Assembly: GCA_030150585.1 (NCBI GenBank)
Contig: JASLFM010000359.1
Span: 1-5,748, forward strand
Length of the DNA: 5,748 nucleotides
Source: Acidovorax sp.
GTDB taxonomy: Bacteria > Pseudomonadota > Gammaproteobacteria > Burkholderiales > Burkholderiaceae_C
Reading direction: 5' to 3'
Under the pieces are notes generated by a model, which saw nothing but the letters and a program-made list of their open reading frames with translations, was not told the DNA's origin and did no database searches. The translations under genes and the position numbers were made by a program. Below are positions 3,425-5,748 of this stretch, one piece after another. Numbering within the stretch: position 1 is the stretch's first letter; each line of letters opens with the position of its first letter.

Positions 3425-5748
3425 ATGTTCCCACAAGACCCGTTTCCCGGTGCCCAGCCCGCCCTGCTGGACAACCTCAACCCCGAACAGCGCGAAGCCG
3501 TCACGCTGCCTGCAGGCCATGCGCTCATTCTGGCGGGCGCCGGTTCGGGCAAGACGCGCGTGCTCACCACGCGCATCGCCTGGCTGCTGCAGAACGGCCT
3601 GGCCACGCCCGGCGGCATCCTGGCCGTCACCTTCACGAACAAGGCTGCCAAGGAAATGGTGGCACGCCTCACCGCGATGCTGCCCGTGAACGTGCGCGGC
3701 ATGTGGATCGGCACCTTCCATGGCCTGTGCAACCGCCTGCTGCGCGCGCACCACAAGGCGGCCAACCTGCCGCAGGCCTTCCAGATCCTGGACACGCAGG
3801 ACCAGCTCTCGGCCATCAAGCGGCTGTGCAAGCAGTTCAACGTGGACGAGGAGCGCTTTCCGCCCAAGCAGCTCGCCTACTTCATCGCGGGCTGCAAGGA
3901 GGAGGGCATGCGCCCGCGCGACGTGCCCGCGCACGATGCCGACAGCCGCAAGAAGGTGGAGATCTACCAGCTCTACGAAGAGCAGTGCCAGCGCGAGGGC
4001 GTGGTGGACTTCGGCGAGCTGATGCTGCGCAGCTACGAGCTGCTGCGCGACAACGACCCCATCCGCGCGCACTACCAGCACCGCTTTCGCCACATCCTGG
4101 TCGATGAGTTCCAGGACACCAACCGCCTGCAGTACCAGTGGCTCAAGCAGCTCGCGGGCGACGTGGTGGACGGCCGCTTCCAGGCCACGGGCAGCGTGAT
4201 CGCCGTGGGTGACGACGACCAGAGCATCTACGCCTTCCGCGGCGCGCGCGTGGGCAACATGACCGATTTCGTGCGCGAGTTCGGCGTACAGCGCCAGATC
4301 AAGCTGGAGCAGAACTACCGCAGCTACAGCAATATTCTCGACTCGGCCAACGCGCTCATCGGGCACAACAGCCGGCGCCTGGGCAAGAACCTGCGCACCA
4401 CGCAGGGGCCGGGCGAGCCCGTGCGCGTATACGAGGCCGCGAGCGACTTCGCCGAGGCGCAGTGGATGGTGGACGAGATCCGCCAGCTCGTGGCCAACGA
4501 CGGCTTCGCGCGCCGCGAAATCGCCATCCTCTACCGCAGCAATGCGCAGAGCCGCGTGATCGAAACGCAGCTCTTCAATGCCGGCGTTCCCTACCGCGTG
4601 TACGGCGGCCTGCGCTTCTTCGAGCGCGCGGAAATCAAGCATGCGCTGGCCTACCTGCGCCTGCTGGAGAACCCGCACGACGACACGAGCTTCCTGCGCG
4701 TGGTGAACTTTCCGCCGCGCGGCATTGGCGCGCGCAGCATCGAGGTGCTGCAGGACGCGGCCAAAAGCGCGGGCTGCTCGCTGCACGACGCCGTGAGCGC
4801 CGTGCCCGGCAAGGCCGGCACCAACCTCGGCGCTTTCGTGGCGCTGGTGGATGTGCTGCGCGAGCAGACGCAGGGGCACACGCTGCGCGCGATCATCGAG
4901 CAGATGCTCGAGTCGAGCGGGCTGCTGGAGCACTACCGCGCCGAGAAGGAAGGCGCGGACCGTATCGAGAACCTGCAGGAACTCGTTAACGCGGCCGAGA
5001 GCTTTGTCACCCAGGAAGGCTTTGGCCGCGATGCCGTGGCGCTGCCGCTGGACGAGCAGCGCGGCACGCTGACGCAAAGCCCCGTGAGCCAGGGGCTGGA
5101 CCCTGATGCCCCGGTGCTGGACCAGCCGCTGCCCGCTCCCGGCATCGTGGACGCCGACACGGGCGAGACGCTGTCGCCGCTCGCGGCCTTCCTCACTCAC
5201 GCGGCGCTCGAAGCCGGCGACAACCAGGCCCAGGCCGGGCAGGACGCCGTGCAGCTCATGACCGTGCATGCCAGCAAGGGCCTGGAATTCGACGGCGTGT
5301 TCATCGGCGGCATGGAGGAGGGCCTGTTCCCGCACGAGAACTCGATGAGCGACCGCGACGGGCTGGAGGAGGAGCGCCGCCTCATGTACGTTGCCATCAC
5401 GCGCGCGCGCAAGCGCCTGTACCTGAGCCATTCGCAGACGCGGCTGCTGCACGGTCAGACGCGCTACAACGTCAAGAGCCGTTTCTTCGACGAACTGCCC
5501 GAAGAGGCCCTCAAGTGGATCACGCCCAAGCAGCAGGGCTTCGGCTCGTTTGCTCCTAATTCAGGAGCTGGTAGCGTTTATGGGGCAGGCGCTGGCGGCC
5601 GATTTGGCTTCAAGGCCGAGGCGTTTGCCAGCAGCGCACCCGCCCCGGCGCCCAAGAGCGCGCCTTCGCACGGCCTGCGCGTGGGCATCGCGGTGTTCCA
5701 CACCAAGTTCGGCGAGGGCAAGGTGCTGGCGCTGGAGGGGCAGGGCGA
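3425..5748 (+). CDS. uvrD: DNA helicase II UvrD (3' end beyond window)
   Basis: An ATP-dependent 3'-5' superfamily 1A DNA helicase of nucleotide-excision and methyl-directed mismatch repair; it also binds RNA polymerase. 774 codons are present. Motifs in order: Q motif LNPEQREAV (18-26), Walker A AGAGSGKT (37-44, Lys43), Ia AVTFTNKAAKEM (67-78), Walker B LVDEFQDT (225-232, Asp227/Glu228), III VGDDDQSIYAFRGA (261-274), IV QNYRS (296-300), V TVHASKGLEFD (613-623), VI EEERRLMYVAITRARK (648-663, arginine finger Arg660). THAALEAGDNQAQ (591-603) is typical of UvrD rather than Rep. A glycine/alanine/proline-rich linker (about 705-748) leads to a Tudor-like C-terminal domain, GLRVGIAVFHTKFGEGKVL (750-768). 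By comparison with E. coli about 25-35 residues are missing. Oddities are an extra segment at about 534-582 and a stretch of atypical codons at 709-730. An in-frame GTG at 3398 is a weaker alternative start. Confidence 0.97.
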   Translation, partial: MFPQDPFPGAQPALLDNLNPEQREAVTLPAGHALILAGAGSGKTRVLTTRIAWLLQNGLATPGGILAVTFTNKAAKEMVARLTAMLPVNVRGMWIGTFHGLCNRLLRAHHKAANLPQAFQILDTQDQLSAIKRLCKQFNVDEERFPPKQLAYFIAGCKEEGMRPRDVPAHDADSRKKVEIYQLYEEQCQREGVVDFGELMLRSYELLRDNDPIRAHYQHRFRHILVDEFQDTNRLQYQWLKQLAGDVVDGRFQATGSVIAVGDDDQSIYAFRGARVGNMTDFVREFGVQRQIKLEQNYRSYSNILDSANALIGHNSRRLGKNLRTTQGPGEPVRVYEAASDFAEAQWMVDEIRQLVANDGFARREIAILYRSNAQSRVIETQLFNAGVPYRVYGGLRFFERAEIKHALAYLRLLENPHDDTSFLRVVNFPPRGIGARSIEVLQDAAKSAGCSLHDAVSAVPGKAGTNLGAFVALVDVLREQTQGHTLRAIIEQMLESSGLLEHYRAEKEGADRIENLQELVNAAESFVTQEGFGRDAVALPLDEQRGTLTQSPVSQGLDPDAPVLDQPLPAPGIVDADTGETLSPLAAFLTHAALEAGDNQAQAGQDAVQLMTVHASKGLEFDGVFIGGMEEGLFPHENSMSDRDGLEEERRLMYVAITRARKRLYLSHSQTRLLHGQTRYNVKSRFFDELPEEALKWITPKQQGFGSFAPNSGAGSVYGAGAGGRFGFKAEAFASSAPAPAPKSAPSHGLRVGIAVFHTKFGEGKVLALEGQG
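5552..5613. repeat. Candidate Comamonadaceae-type interspersed hairpin repeat inside uvrD
   Basis: Arms AGCTGGTAGCGTTT (5566-5579) and AGGCGCTGGCGGCC (5587-5600) pair around a 7-base loop with G-T wobbles and two mismatches. They are preceded by GCTCCT-AATTC-AGGAGC (5552-5568) and followed by GATTTGGCTTCAA. The form (GAGCTGnTAGCGyTT, loop, AnGCGCTGGCGGCC, T-rich tail) matches, from memory, a small repeat scattered through Comamonadaceae genomes, usually between genes. Here it is in frame and encodes residues 710-730. Eleven of the 13 codons for residues 709-721 end in A or T, in a gene where nearly all end in G or C. That is direct evidence of a different origin; the repeat identity is recollection. 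Confidence 0.5.

Noticed and set aside
3377..5452. A 691-codon open frame on the minus strand, opposite uvrD
   Set aside because: It lies wholly antisense to a helicase with all motifs intact. Its Ala/Val/Leu/His-rich composition is what the reverse strand of a G/C-ending gene gives; there is no recognisable domain.

Overview
The window is ordinary chromosomal DNA from a GC-rich bacterium, most likely a betaproteobacterium of the Comamonadaceae (Acidovorax, Comamonas or Alicycliphilus type). That placement rests on strong G/C third-position bias, a UvrD clearly of the proteobacterial type, and a short sequence inside uvrD that resembles an interspersed repeat I remember as common in that family. 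It is inference; no database search was possible.

Layout, left to right. (1) The 5' part of a Bcr/CflA-type MFS drug-efflux gene runs leftward off the edge (1-434). (2) A strong intrinsic terminator (453-488) separates it from a complete tRNA-Lys(CTT) gene on the minus strand (497-572), which has its own recognisable promoter (611-640). That promoter sits inside an imperfect palindrome (621-655). (3) Two minus-strand genes follow, apparently co-transcribed: guaC, a GMP reductase of the short type (325 aa), and 10 bases downstream a 3-hydroxyisobutyrate-dehydrogenase-family oxidoreductase with a GTG start. The guaC stop codon is part of the Shine-Dalgarno stretch of the second gene. (4) The 181-bp gap upstream of guaC holds the terminator of the next gene, then a run of hairpins leading to the guaC ribosome binding site. 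(5) A small predicted secreted protein with a CxxC motif (2712-3380, minus) is divergent from (6) uvrD, the DNA helicase II of nucleotide-excision and mismatch repair. uvrD fills 3425 to the right edge and lacks only about its last 25-35 codons.

The genes do not form one pathway: guaC is purine salvage, uvrD is DNA repair, and the tRNA and transporter are independent. I found no phage, CRISPR, toxin-antitoxin or defence system and no strong case for a new multi-gene system. The best leads are a candidate small interspersed repeat read in frame as a linker in UvrD, the structured guaC leader, an extra segment of about 40 residues in UvrD, a uvrD -10 box so close to the ATG that the mRNA may be leaderless, and the unassigned secreted CxxC protein.
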